The notes: generated from the sequence alone by a model not told the origin. Positions 15,269 through 23,611 are shown, counted from the first letter of the stretch. The stretch: 27,908 nucleotides of DNA from an uncultured Eubacteriales bacterium (GCA_900548625.1 URLO01000030.1:1-27908); one strand, 5' to 3'. A program made the numbers and translations.

Positions 15269-17680
15269 ATGGCGCAGAATATGACAAAAAAACAATTACT
15301 TGAAAGGCTGAAGGAGATCTGCCTCAATACCTTTGGCTGCACGCTGGAGGAGGCAACGGAAAAGCAGATGTACCGCGTTGTATGTCTTTACACGCGGCTG
15401 CTTCTGGAGGAGGAACGCCGCGCCTTCCGCAGCAAGATCCGCGACGAGGAGGGCAAGCAGGTCTATTACATGTCGATGGAGTTCCTTGTCGGCACGTCGC
15501 TCCGCAACAACCTGTATAATCTGGGGCTTCTCAAGCTGACGGATGAGGTCTTGAAGGAGCAGGGCTTCTCGCTGGAAAACCTCTGCTGCATGGATCCCGA
15601 CGCAGGCCTCGGAAACGGCGGCCTCGGACGGCTGGCATCGTGCTATATGGACGCGGCCTCCGGCCTCGGCTACCCGATGACGGGCTTCTCGATCCGGTAT
15701 GAGTTCGGTATCTTCAAGCAGAAGATCATTGACGGCTGGCAGATGGAGTTCCCCGACGACTGGCTGGAAATGGGTGACGTGTGGCTGCACACGCGCAAGG
15801 ATCAGGCGGTCGAGGTGCGCTTCGGCGGAAACGTCCACGAATGGGTGGATGAAAACGGAAAATTCCGCGCCGCGCAGACCGACTATCAGGCCGTCACGGC
15901 CGTGCCGCACGACATGTTCATCTCCGGCTACAACAGTGACGCCGTCAATAAGCTCGTTTTGTGGAGCGCAAGCGTGCCCGACAGCCTCGACATGGCGGCC
16001 TTCTCGCGCGGCGACTATGTCCGTGCGCTCGAGCGCAACACGATGGCCGAGACGATCTCCAAGGTGCTGTATCCTGCCGACGATCACATCGAGGGAAAGC
16101 GTCTGCGCCTGCGTCAGCAGTATCTTCTGGTGTCGGCATCGCTGCAAAGCATTCTCAACAAGCACTACAAGCAGTATCACACCTACCGGAACCTCCCCGA
16201 CAAGGTCGCCATCCACATCAACGACACCCATCCTGCGCTCTGCGTGCCGGAGCTGATGCGTCTGCTCGTCGATGAGAGCGACTACTCGTGGGACGAGGCG
16301 TGGGACATCACCTGCCGCACGCTGTCGTACACCAACCACACCGTCATGCAGGAGGCGCTCGAGCGCTGGAACGTCGATCTGTTCCGCGAACAGCTTCCGC
16401 GCATCTTCGGCATCGTGCAGGAGATCAACCGCCGGCTCATGCTCCGGCTGGCCACGGTCTATCCGAACGACCCCGGCAAGTGGGAGTATATGGCGGTCGT
16501 GTCAAACGGCGAGGTGCGCATGGCAAACCTCTGCCTTGCCTGCTGCCACATGGTCAACGGCGTTTCGAAGCTCCACACCGAGATCCTGGAGACGACGATC
16601 TTCCGCGACTATTACAACATGAATCCGCAGGGCTTCATGAACGTGACCAACGGCATCGCCTACCGGCGCTGGCTGTGCCAGTCGAACCCGGAGCTGACGG
16701 CGTATCTCAAGGAGCTGATCGGCGACGGCTTCCTGAAGGACGCAAACGCGCTCGAGGCACTTCTCAAATATCAGAAGGACCCTGCGGTGCTCGCAAGCCT
16801 GCGGCGCATCAAGCGCACCAAGAAGCAGCAGCTTGCCGACTATGTCGCGCACACGAGCGGCATCCTGCTCGACCCCGACAGTCTGTTTGATGTGCAGGTC
16901 AAGCGCCTGCATGAGTACAAGCGCCAGCTTCTGAACGTGCTGCACATTCTGGAGCTGTATTTGCAGATCAAGGATCATCCCAATGCGCCGTTCGTGCCGC
17001 GCAGCTTTGTCTTTGCGGCGAAGGCGTCGGCGGGCTACATCCGCGCCAAGCAGATCATCAGCCTGATCGTGGCGGTGGCGAAGCTCGTCAACTCCGACCC
17101 GCAGACGCGCGACAAGCTGAAGGTCGTGTTTGTCGAGGACTACAAGGTCTCGCTGGCGGAGATCATCATTCCTGCGGCGGAGCTTTCCGAGCAGATCTCC
17201 GTCGCCGGCAAGGAGGCCTCCGGCACCGGCAACATGAAGCTGATGATCAACGGCGCGGTCACGATCGGCACGCTCGACGGCGCGAACGTCGAGATCCGCG
17301 AGCAGGTCGGAGACGAGAACATGTTCCTGTTCGGCATGACGGCGGAGGAGGTCGATGCCCTCTGGCGGCGCGGCTATGACCCGCACGACTTTATGACCCC
17401 GGAGCTGGAGCGCGTGATGCGGATGCTGACCTCCGGCGTCCTTGGCCAGCGCTTTGACGACATCTATGCCTCCCTCCTGACAAACCGCTTCGGCACACCC
17501 GACAGCTATATGACCATTGCAGATTTCCAGAGCTATGCCGCCGCGCAGAAGCGCGCGTCCGAGACATATCTTGACCGCGACAAGTTCGCCTCCATGATGC
17601 TGGTCAATACCGCGAAGGCGGGCGTTTTCTCCGCCGACCGCGCCGTGCGCGAGTACGCGGACAATATCTGGCATCTGTAA
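15269..17680 (+). CDS. glgP: Glycogen phosphorylase
   Basis: An 803-residue GT35 phosphorylase that releases glucose-1-phosphate from glycogen ends using Pi and pyridoxal phosphate. EASGTGNMKLMINGAVTIGTLDGANVEI-like sequence contains the PLP lysine, K657. Other family blocks are YYMSMEFLVG, GLGNGGLGRLASCY, HINDTHPALCVPELMR and VQVKRLHEYKRQLLN. The N-terminal regulatory extension of animal enzymes is missing, as usual in bacteria. The ribosome binding site is weak (GAAGG about 11 nt before the ATG); reinitiation from glgA is likely. Having it in the synthesis operon means storage and breakdown are made together and must be balanced at the enzyme level. Confidence 0.95.
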   Translation: MAQNMTKKQLLERLKEICLNTFGCTLEEATEKQMYRVVCLYTRLLLEEERRAFRSKIRDEEGKQVYYMSMEFLVGTSLRNNLYNLGLLKLTDEVLKEQGFSLENLCCMDPDAGLGNGGLGRLASCYMDAASGLGYPMTGFSIRYEFGIFKQKIIDGWQMEFPDDWLEMGDVWLHTRKDQAVEVRFGGNVHEWVDENGKFRAAQTDYQAVTAVPHDMFISGYNSDAVNKLVLWSASVPDSLDMAAFSRGDYVRALERNTMAETISKVLYPADDHIEGKRLRLRQQYLLVSASLQSILNKHYKQYHTYRNLPDKVAIHINDTHPALCVPELMRLLVDESDYSWDEAWDITCRTLSYTNHTVMQEALERWNVDLFREQLPRIFGIVQEINRRLMLRLATVYPNDPGKWEYMAVVSNGEVRMANLCLACCHMVNGVSKLHTEILETTIFRDYYNMNPQGFMNVTNGIAYRRWLCQSNPELTAYLKELIGDGFLKDANALEALLKYQKDPAVLASLRRIKRTKKQQLADYVAHTSGILLDPDSLFDVQVKRLHEYKRQLLNVLHILELYLQIKDHPNAPFVPRSFVFAAKASAGYIRAKQIISLIVAVAKLVNSDPQTRDKLKVVFVEDYKVSLAEIIIPAAELSEQISVAGKEASGTGNMKLMINGAVTIGTLDGANVEIREQVGDENMFLFGMTAEEVDALWRRGYDPHDFMTPELERVMRMLTSGVLGQRFDDIYASLLTNRFGTPDSYMTIADFQSYAAAQKRASETYLDRDKFASMMLVNTAKAGVFSADRAVREYADNIWHL

Positions 17681-17692
17681 GACGGGGGTACT

Positions 17693-19513
17693 ATGCGGAT
17701 TTTGTTTGACAGCAAGCTCTCCCAGTTCAAGACGCCCTTTGGCGTCCTGAAGCCGGGAGAGGTCTGCACGCTGCACATCCAGATTCCCGTGAGCTGCCGG
17801 ACGGAGCATGTGGAGCTGCTGCTTTTGCAGGAGGACGGCACTCCCGCGCGGGAGGTCTCCCTTTCGCGGCAGGAGACAGGGGCGCTTTACGAGTGCTTTG
17901 GCGCCGCGTTCTCGCTCGAGCGTGCGGGACTGTATTTCTACTGCTTCCGTGTCACGACGAAGAACGAGCAGTTCCGGCTGTATAAGCAGGGAAACGACAC
18001 CAATATGGAGGCGGGCGACTTCTGGCAGCTCAGCTGCGTGGAGGATGCGTATCCCGTCCCGGAGGCGCTGCGCGGCGCGGTCATGTACCAGATCTTCCCG
18101 GACCGGTTCTATCAGTCCGGCTGCTGCAACTGCGCGGAAAAGCTCCAGCCCTATTGGGTGCATGAGGACAAGTCGGACGTCCCGGTCTATCTGCCGGACG
18201 AGCACGGCGAGGTGCTGAACAACGACTTCTATGGCGGAAATCTGAACGGCATTCGCGAAAAACTGCCGTATTTACAGGAGCTCGGCGTGGAGATCCTGTA
18301 TCTCAACCCCATTTTCATGGCATTTTCCACGCATCGCTACGATACCTACGACTATAAGCGCATCGACCCGATGCTCGGCACGGAGGCAGATTTCTCCGCG
18401 CTGTGCAGCGAGGCGCATGCGCTTGGGATGAAGGTCGTGCTCGACGGCGTGTTTTCGCACGTCGGAAGCCGCAGCCCGTATTTCCAGAGCGCGATCTCAA
18501 ACCCCGATTCCCCCTACCGCAACTGGTTCCAGTTCAAGCACTATCCCGACGTATACGAAAGCTGGTGGGGCATCACCACGCTGCCGTGCGTCGATAAGAT
18601 GAACGAAAGCTACATCCGCTATATCATTGAGGACGAGGACAGCGTCCTTGCGCACTGGCTCCGCCTCGGAGCTGACGGCTACCGCCTCGATGTGGTGGAC
18701 GAGCTGCCGGACGCGTTTCTGGCGCGGCTGAGAAAGCGCCTGCGCGAGCTGAAGCCGGACGCCATCCTCATCGGCGAGGTGTGGGAGGATGCGTCGAACA
18801 AGGTCGCCTACGGCGTCCGCCGGCGCTACCTGACCGGGCGGCAGCTCGACTCCGTCATGAACTACCCGTGGCAGAAGGCGATCTTGCGCTATGTCCGCGG
18901 GGAGGACGGCGGCGAGCAGCTCGGCGAGCGGATCATGACCATTGCGGAGAATTACCCGTCCGATGTCCTGAGCGCCGTCATGAACATCCTTTCCACGCAC
19001 GACACGCCGCGCGCGCTCACCGCGCTGGTCGATCCGACCGACGCCGGCCGCGCCGAGCTTGCCAGACGGCATATGGACGCGCCCACGCGCAGCCGCGCGC
19101 TGCACCTGCTGCGGATGGCGGCGTTTTTACAGTTCATGCTGCCGGGTGCGCCGTGCATCTATTATGGCGACGAGGCGGGCATGGACGGTTACCGCGACCC
19201 GTTCAACCGGAAATTCTACCCGTGGGGCGCGGAGGACGAGCCGCTTCAGGCGTTCTATACGACGCTGGCGCGGCTGAAAAAAGAGAGCCCGGCGCTCCGG
19301 CGCGGCGATGTGACCGTTCTGGAGGCGGGCGGAGGCCGGCTGCTGTTTTTGAGGCGCTTTGAAAAGCAGACCTTCGCCGTCTGCTGCAACCGCGCGGCGG
19401 AGCCGTGGCGGCTTCCGAGCGGCGGCAGGCTGCGCCTTGGCGGCGGACTGCTGGAATGCAGCGAGGACTTTGTCGTGCTCGACTCCGACGGATACTGCGT
19501 CATTGAAAAATAA
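17693..19513 (+). CDS. GH13 alpha-glycosidase, neopullulanase/cyclomaltodextrinase-like
   Basis: A 606-residue alpha-amylase-family enzyme. Residues 1-120 form an N-terminal beta domain resembling CBM34. The barrel then begins at VMYQIFPDRFYQSG. Conserved regions: I DGVFSHVG; II DGYRLDVVDELP with nucleophile D333; III GEVWEDA with acid E362; IV LSTHDTPR with D437. The loop after strand 3 and the CBM34-like start favour the cyclomaltodextrinase/neopullulanase group, which acts on dextrins and pullulan. There is no signal peptide, so it probably works in the cytoplasm on dextrins left by GlgP. Exact substrate unknown. GGGGGT lies 4 nt before the ATG, 12 nt after the glgP stop. Last gene of the operon. 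Confidence 0.88.
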   Translation: MRILFDSKLSQFKTPFGVLKPGEVCTLHIQIPVSCRTEHVELLLLQEDGTPAREVSLSRQETGALYECFGAAFSLERAGLYFYCFRVTTKNEQFRLYKQGNDTNMEAGDFWQLSCVEDAYPVPEALRGAVMYQIFPDRFYQSGCCNCAEKLQPYWVHEDKSDVPVYLPDEHGEVLNNDFYGGNLNGIREKLPYLQELGVEILYLNPIFMAFSTHRYDTYDYKRIDPMLGTEADFSALCSEAHALGMKVVLDGVFSHVGSRSPYFQSAISNPDSPYRNWFQFKHYPDVYESWWGITTLPCVDKMNESYIRYIIEDEDSVLAHWLRLGADGYRLDVVDELPDAFLARLRKRLRELKPDAILIGEVWEDASNKVAYGVRRRYLTGRQLDSVMNYPWQKAILRYVRGEDGGEQLGERIMTIAENYPSDVLSAVMNILSTHDTPRALTALVDPTDAGRAELARRHMDAPTRSRALHLLRMAAFLQFMLPGAPCIYYGDEAGMDGYRDPFNRKFYPWGAEDEPLQAFYTTLARLKKESPALRRGDVTVLEAGGGRLLFLRRFEKQTFAVCCNRAAEPWRLPSGGRLRLGGGLLECSEDFVVLDSDGYCVIEK

Positions 19514-19540
19514 TGCGCCGCAATGCGGCGAAAACAGAAA

Positions 19541-19585
19541 AAATCCCCGCAGGACTTCCTTTTTGCGAAGCTCTGCGGGGGATTT
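19541..19585 (+). terminator. Bidirectional terminator between the glycogen operon and kdpE-like gene
   Basis: AAATCCCCGCAG (19541-19552) pairs with CTGCGGGG-GATTT (19573-19585) around a 20-nt loop. T-rich sequence follows on the plus strand and a run of T on the minus strand. It therefore serves both converging transcripts. A smaller CGCCGC/GCGGCG stem lies just before it at 19516-19530. Confidence 0.85.
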
Positions 19586-19599
19586 CTTTGTTCTGCCGG

Positions 19600-20307
19600 T
19601 CACTCGCCCTCGATCATGCGGTAGCCGACGCCGACCTCGGTGAAGATATAGGCGGGCTGGGCCGGATTTTTCTCGATCTTGCGGCGGATGTTCGCCATGT
19701 TGACGCGCAGGATCTGGTTATCGCTGCGGGCGCTGGGGCCCCAGAGCGCGCGGATGAGATAGTCATACGTCAGCACCTTACCCGCGTGCAGGCCGAGAAG
19801 GGAGACGAGCTTATACTCGTTCTGCGTGAGCATCGCATCCTGCCCTGCAATGTAGACGCGGTGCTTTGCATAGTCGATGGTGAGATCGCCCGCCCGGAAA
19901 ATGCCGGTGTTGGCGACGGATTCGTTTGAGATCGGCGTGCGGGTATGGCGGACGGCGGCGCGGATGCGCGCCATCAGCTCCTCGGTGCCGAAGGGCTTTG
20001 TCAGATAGTCGTCTGCACCCGCGTCGAGTGCGGCGACCTTGTCCTGCTCATGGCTGCGCGCCGAGACCACGACGATGGGCACCTTCGACCACGCGCGCAC
20101 CCGGTGCAGGATCTCCATGCCGTCCATATCCGGCAGACCGAGATCCAGAATGATGATGTCGGGGCAGTGCGAGGCGATCATGCTGTCGGCGACCGCACCG
20201 TTGCGTGCAAGCAGCACGTCATAGCCGTTGGCAGTCAGGATGGCGCTGATGAAATTGCTGATGGTCTGCTCGTCCTCAATGACGAGGATCTTTTCCCGGA
20301 TCGTCAT
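19600..20307 (-). CDS. KdpE-like OmpR-family response regulator
   Basis: A 235-residue response regulator. Receiver domain: ILVIEDE with acidic pair, phosphoacceptor D55 (IIILDLGLPDMDG), S82 and K104 (LTKPFG). The C-terminal winged helix ends with NQILRVNMANIRRKIE...YIFTEVGVGYRM, typical of KdpE. KdpE controls K+ uptake genes, but no kdpFABC lies in this window, so the target may differ. The frame is open upstream; I take the ATG at 20307 because MTIREKILVIEDE is the natural N-terminus and GGAGGGGG lies upstream. It overlaps the kinase gene by 32 nt, which implies coupled translation. Confidence 0.88.
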   Translation of the reverse strand: MTIREKILVIEDEQTISNFISAILTANGYDVLLARNGAVADSMIASHCPDIIILDLGLPDMDGMEILHRVRAWSKVPIVVVSARSHEQDKVAALDAGADDYLTKPFGTEELMARIRAAVRHTRTPISNESVANTGIFRAGDLTIDYAKHRVYIAGQDAMLTQNEYKLVSLLGLHAGKVLTYDYLIRALWGPSARSDNQILRVNMANIRRKIEKNPAQPAYIFTEVGVGYRMIEGE

Positions 20308-21412
20308 ATTGCTCCCCCTCCAAAGGAATCGTGAAGCGGAAGATCGCGCCGCCGAGCGCGCGGTTTTCCGCCTCGATCGTGCCGCCGTGCGCCTGAATGA
20401 TCGTCTGGCAGACGGACAGGCCGATGCCCATGTTGCGCCGCACATCGGAGCCGCTGCCGGTGTTGATATGTGTAAAGCCGCCCTCAAACAGGTGCGAAAA
20501 AGCCTCCTTGGCGATGCCCTGGCCGTTGTCCGCGACCTCAAAAACGGCGCTGCCGTCCCTGCGGGACAGATGGATCTCCAGCCGCGAGGTCGTGACGCCG
20601 TGCTGAATGGCGTTTTCCATGAGATTGATGAGCACCTGCTCGATGAGAATGGCGTCCATCGGGACGAACAGAAGCTCCTGCGGCGCACGGACGGAGATCT
20701 GGATGTCCGGATAGCGGCGGCCGATCTTTATGGCAGCGGCGCTCAGGACCTCCTCGCCCGCCTCCAGCTCCTTTTTGATGGAGCCCGCGCCGGAGACGCG
20801 CGTGACAGACAGCAGATTTTCCACAATGCCGATCAGCCAGCCGCTCTCGTCACGGATGTTCTGCAAAAGCTCCGTCCGAAGCTCCGGCGAGAGCTGCTCG
20901 CCGCTTTCCAGCAGTGTGTCGATGCCGCCGACGATGGAGGTCAGCGGCGTGCGGATGTCGTGCGAGACGGCGCGCAGAAGATTTCCGCGCATTTTTTCCT
21001 TTTCCGCCTCGGCACGCAGCTTTTCCTGCTGCTTGATCTGCGTGGTCATCGTGCCGACCGTGACCGACACGGCCAGCATCACAACAAACGTCAGCGGATA
21101 CCCGGAAAGGGTGAAATTGAAGGCATAATAGGGATAGGTGAAGATGTAATTGATGCCGAAAACGCCGATGATCGACGCCAGAACGCCAAACAGATAGCCT
21201 GTTGTAAAGCGCGAGACGAGCACCACCGCAAGCTCAAAGATCAGCGCGACGAACACGTCACTCTCGTCAAACAGCCGAAGCAGCCGGCACAGCGCCGCCG
21301 CCAGCAGCAAAAGGCCAAGACACACGCCAAAATCGCGCCAGCAGAAGGGAAACAGCGCCCGCAGACGCGCGGGCCAGCCGCTGCGTCCGGCTGCGGATAC
21401 GTTCTTTTTCAT
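20276..21412 (-). CDS. KdpD-like sensor histidine kinase lacking the cytoplasmic KdpD and Usp domains
   Basis: A 378-residue kinase. About four membrane segments (residues 27-125) resemble the DUF4118 membrane domain of KdpD (FGVLASIIGVFGINYIFTYPYYAFNF). Then come a coiled linker, an H box with H151 (LLRAVSHDIRTPLTSI), an N box (NLMENAIQHG), and G boxes (VADNGQGIA, MGIGLSV). Full KdpD has about 400 further N-terminal residues (KdpD and Usp domains), absent here; the N-terminus looks complete, so this is a short type rather than a broken gene. The ATG at 21412 is preferred to the GTG at 21421 because GGTGA lies 5 nt before it. An 11-bp-spaced direct repeat stands upstream. Confidence 0.87.
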   Translation of the reverse strand: MKKNVSAAGRSGWPARLRALFPFCWRDFGVCLGLLLLAAALCRLLRLFDESDVFVALIFELAVVLVSRFTTGYLFGVLASIIGVFGINYIFTYPYYAFNFTLSGYPLTFVVMLAVSVTVGTMTTQIKQQEKLRAEAEKEKMRGNLLRAVSHDIRTPLTSIVGGIDTLLESGEQLSPELRTELLQNIRDESGWLIGIVENLLSVTRVSGAGSIKKELEAGEEVLSAAAIKIGRRYPDIQISVRAPQELLFVPMDAILIEQVLINLMENAIQHGVTTSRLEIHLSRRDGSAVFEVADNGQGIAKEAFSHLFEGGFTHINTGSGSDVRRNMGIGLSVCQTIIQAHGGTIEAENRALGGAIFRFTIPLEGEQYDDPGKDPRH

Positions 21413-21456
21413 TGCTCTCACCCACTATACAATATCATGTCCCGCCTGGGGCTGCG

Positions 21457-21476
21457 CGTTAAGAATCCGTTAAGAA
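21457..21476 (-). promoter_or_regulatory. Direct-repeat box, probable binding site of the adjacent response regulator
   Basis: TTCTTAACG occurs twice on the minus strand, 11 bp apart (21468-21476 and 21457-21465). OmpR/PhoB-type regulators bind head-to-tail repeats with an 11-bp period as dimers. The site is 45 bp before the kinase start, with AT-rich -10-like sequence (TATTGTATAG, about 21424-21433) between. Autoregulation is the simplest reading. Confidence 0.6.
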
Positions 21477-21482
21477 GTCGAA

Positions 21483-21513
21483 GCCCGCGCATCCGCAGAA
21501 GCAGAGCGCGGGC
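21483..21513 (-). terminator. Terminator after the MATE gene
   Basis: GCCCGCGC (21483-21490) pairs with GCGCGGGC (21506-21513), directly after the MATE stop on the minus strand. What follows is only moderately T-rich (TTCGACTTCTTAA) and contains the regulator box of the next gene. Confidence 0.6.
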
Positions 21514-21518
21514 GAGGC

Positions 21519-22886
21519 TCAGGCTGCCGCCTCGCGATAGGCGGGCATCCATTTGCCGAATTTGTAATACAGCACAAACAGCAGCGATGACACACACCAT
21601 GTGATGGGGTAGCAGATGGCGATGGTCAGGTTCGAGGTGTGCGGGAAGGTGATCGTGAGCAGCAGCACTATGCGCAGCGCGCAGATGCCGATCAGCGTCA
21701 GAAGCGTGGGGCGGACGGCGTTGCCTGCACCGCGCATTGCGGAGGAAAAAACCTCTGTGGGGAAGATCGTCAGATAGCCGAGCACGATGTAGGACACGAT
21801 CTCGACGCCCTGCGCGATGACCGCCTCATCTGTGCAGAACAGACGCAGCACCGGCTCTCGCGCCAGGTACAAAAACGCCGTGTGCAGCACGGAGAAGCCG
21901 AAGTGCAGCGCAATGCCCGCACGGATGCTGGCATGGATGCGGTCGGGCTTGCGCGCGCCGTAGTTCTGACCGACAAAGGTCATGACGGCGATGCCGATGG
22001 CGCCGGAGACGGGCCAGAACAGGCCGTCGAGCTTCCAGAATGCCGACCAGGCGGCAACGGTGTCGCTGCCGAGCGAGTTGACGGCCTTCTGAACAAAGAC
22101 ATTTGTGATGCTGTAGAGCGTGCTCTGCACGCCGGCGGGCAGACCGATGGCGAGCATCCTGCCGAGAAGTTTCCAGTCAAAGCCGTGCTTTTCCGCACGC
22201 AGGCAGCAGCTGTCATCCCGGCGGCGGAGCGTGCGGATGACGAGCACGGCGCAGATGAGCTGCGAGAGACTTGTCGCAATGGCAGCGCCCTTGACCTCCA
22301 TCCGCAGTACGGCGACAAAAAACAGGTCGAGCACCGTGTTGACGAGCATACACACGGCGAGAAAGTAAAGCGGCCGTTTTGAGTCGCCCACGGCACGGAG
22401 AATGCCGCTGCCCATGTTATAGATCATCGCGGGGATCATGCCGGCGTAGTACCACTGGAGATAGTCCATCGAATACTGCATGAGATCGTCCGGCGTGGCC
22501 AGCGCTGTGAGCAGCGCGCGTGCGCTGCCGATGCCCACGACGGTCAAAAGCGCGCCGATGGCAACGGAGAGAACGATCGCTGTGTAGACGCCGCGGCGGA
22601 CAAGGCGACCTTCCTTCGCGCCGTAGTGCTGGGCGATGATGACGGAGGCGCCGGAGGCAAGGCCTACAAAAAAGCCGACAAGCAGATTGATGATGGCGGT
22701 GTTGGAGCCGCCGACCGCGCCGAGCGCCGTTTTGCCGACAAAGCGGCCGAGTACGATCGAGTCAACGGTCGAATATAGCTGCTGCAAAAGCGTCCCCAGC
22801 ATGATCGGCAGAAAAAATTGCAGCATTCCCTTCCAGATGGAGCCCTGCGTCAGATCGGATGCGGCCTGCGTCTTGGCGCGTGACAT
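21519..22886 (-). CDS. MATE-family efflux transporter
   Basis: A 455-residue, 12-segment membrane protein of the multidrug and toxin extrusion family. Its two halves each begin with a MATE-type motif: LPIMLGTLLQQLYSTVDSIVLGRFVG for the first and GLPAGVQSTLYSITNVFVQKAVNSLG for the second. Such proteins export cationic drugs or metabolites with Na+ or H+ influx; the substrate here is unknown. The start at 22886 is chosen because GGGAGG lies 8 nt before it, while the upstream in-frame ATG at 22904 has no comparable site. It has its own promoter (22932-22959) and terminator, so it is a single-gene unit. Confidence 0.92.
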   Translation of the reverse strand: MSRAKTQAASDLTQGSIWKGMLQFFLPIMLGTLLQQLYSTVDSIVLGRFVGKTALGAVGGSNTAIINLLVGFFVGLASGASVIIAQHYGAKEGRLVRRGVYTAIVLSVAIGALLTVVGIGSARALLTALATPDDLMQYSMDYLQWYYAGMIPAMIYNMGSGILRAVGDSKRPLYFLAVCMLVNTVLDLFFVAVLRMEVKGAAIATSLSQLICAVLVIRTLRRRDDSCCLRAEKHGFDWKLLGRMLAIGLPAGVQSTLYSITNVFVQKAVNSLGSDTVAAWSAFWKLDGLFWPVSGAIGIAVMTFVGQNYGARKPDRIHASIRAGIALHFGFSVLHTAFLYLAREPVLRLFCTDEAVIAQGVEIVSYIVLGYLTIFPTEVFSSAMRGAGNAVRPTLLTLIGICALRIVLLLTITFPHTSNLTIAICYPITWCVSSLLFVLYYKFGKWMPAYREAAA

Positions 22887-22931
22887 AGAAAAAACCTCCC
22901 TCATAAATCAAAACGAGACAGTGTACGCATC

Positions 22932-22959
22932 ATTATAGCCTTTCGGCGTTTTTTTGCAA
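22932..22959 (-). promoter_or_regulatory. Promoter of the MATE gene
   Basis: On the minus strand TTGCAA (22954-22959), 16 bp, TATAAT (22932-22937). The -10 box is perfect and stands about 45 nt before the start codon. Confidence 0.7.
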
Positions 22960-22995
22960 GTGGGTAAGAAAAATTTAATTTTCTATCGGAAAAAC

Positions 22996-23026
22996 GCGAA
23001 AAAACCCGCCTCCGTGAGGAGGCGGG
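22996..23026 (-). terminator. Intrinsic terminator of the Cys-rich gene
   Basis: On the minus strand CCCGCCTCC, loop TCAC, GGAGGCGGG, then TTTTTT. A perfect 9-bp GC stem plus a U tract makes a classic terminator. The gap 23027-23078 back to the gene holds only a small GCGCCC/GGGCGC stem (23043-23058). Confidence 0.92.
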
Positions 23027-23078
23027 CAGGAGGTACCATGTAAGCGCCCCGAAGGGCGCACGGGATATGAAGGGCGCA

Positions 23079-23366
23079 TCAGCCTCCGCAGCGATGGCAG
23101 CCGCACTTGCAGCCGCAGCCCTTGCAGCAGCCGGACGGCGTGCCGCCGGACGAGGCGGCGCCGCACTTGCAGCCGCAGGTACCTGCGCTGCCGGCTCCGG
23201 CCGTCATGCCGGGACACGCCTCGCAGTCAAAGCAGAAGCAGCATTTGCGGCCCGTGCCGGTGCTCTCGCCGCCGACGCCGCCGGTTTGCTTGCAGCATGG
23301 GTTGCAGCAGGACTGGCCGACGAAGTTCGGGAAGGTGATTCCGCCCCACATACAGGAATTACACAT
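23079..23366 (-). CDS. Unrecognised 95-residue protein with 21 cysteines
   Basis: A Gly/Cys-rich protein with 21 Cys in 95 residues: 2 and 5; 20, 21, 24, 25; 42, 43, 45, 48, 51; 64, 66, 68; and 80, 81, 84, 86, 88, 90, 93. The last block (CCKGCGCKCGCHRCGG) is metallothionein-like. Between blocks the sequence is mostly Gly, Ser, Thr and Ala. It has no signal peptide or membrane segment. GGAGG lies 9 nt before the ATG, the frame is intact and a classic terminator follows, so it is a real gene. Possible roles are metal storage, a spore or coat structural protein, or a modified peptide precursor; I recognise no family. A hairpin plus T6 lies immediately before its ribosome binding site. Confidence 0.7.
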   Translation of the reverse strand: MCNSCMWGGITFPNFVGQSCCNPCCKQTGGVGGESTGTGRKCCFCFDCEACPGMTAGAGSAGTCGCKCGAASSGGTPSGCCKGCGCKCGCHRCGG

Positions 23367-23378
23367 AAGGACGTACCT

Positions 23379-23418
23379 CCAAAAAAGATGTCATGGATCC
23401 GCAGACCCATGACATCTT
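23379..23418 (-). terminator. Terminator hairpin abutting the ribosome binding site of the Cys-rich gene
   Basis: On the minus strand a 12-bp stem AAGATGTCATGG/CCATGACATCTT (23407-23418 with 23385-23396) is followed by a T run and then at once by GGAGG of the Cys-rich gene. It may end the transcript of the upstream small frame or act as a leader attenuator; if the former, the Cys-rich gene depends on readthrough, since no separate promoter is evident. Confidence 0.7.
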
Positions 23419-23444
23419 ATGACGCGATGCGCGCGGTTGTGCCA

Positions 23445-23570
23445 TCAGGCGCGCGGCTGGTTTCCGGTCGGGACAGACGCCTCCGCGTTCGCGTCCGTGG
23501 ACGTGCCGCGTACCGGCGGAACCTTCGGGTCGCGCAGCTCATGCGCCGCGTCGGGATATTCCTTCCGCAT
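23445..23570 (-). CDS. Possible 41-residue small protein
   Basis: ATG at 23570 to TGA at 23445, giving a Pro/Ala/Arg-rich hydrophilic peptide that begins MRKEYPDAAHELRDPKVPP. About 33 of 40 sense codons end in G or C, as in neighbouring genes, and GGGGTGA precedes the ATG with a 5-nt gap. That ribosome binding site partly lies in the 3' arm of the terminator hairpin of the preceding gene. A hairpin terminator follows. No family recognised, no cysteines. It may be non-coding. Confidence 0.4.
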   Translation of the reverse strand: MRKEYPDAAHELRDPKVPPVRGTSTDANAEASVPTGNQPRA

Positions 23571-23605
23571 AAAAATCACCCCGGCGATAGCATGCTTCGC
23601 CGGGG
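23571..23605 (-). terminator. Terminator after the Cys-rich small-domain gene
   Basis: On the minus strand CCCCGGCGA (23597-23605) pairs with TCGCCGGGG (23579-23587), followed by TGATTTTTA. It begins 6 nt after the stop of the 23612-23902 gene. Confidence 0.75.
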
Positions 23606-23611
23606 CGCGCC

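Noticed and set aside
23031..23043. AGGAGG-TACC-ATG-TAA, a ribosome binding site with a start followed at once by a stop (plus strand)
   Set aside because: A minimal start-stop is possible but most likely arises from the complement of the terminator and spacer. No gene follows on that strand.
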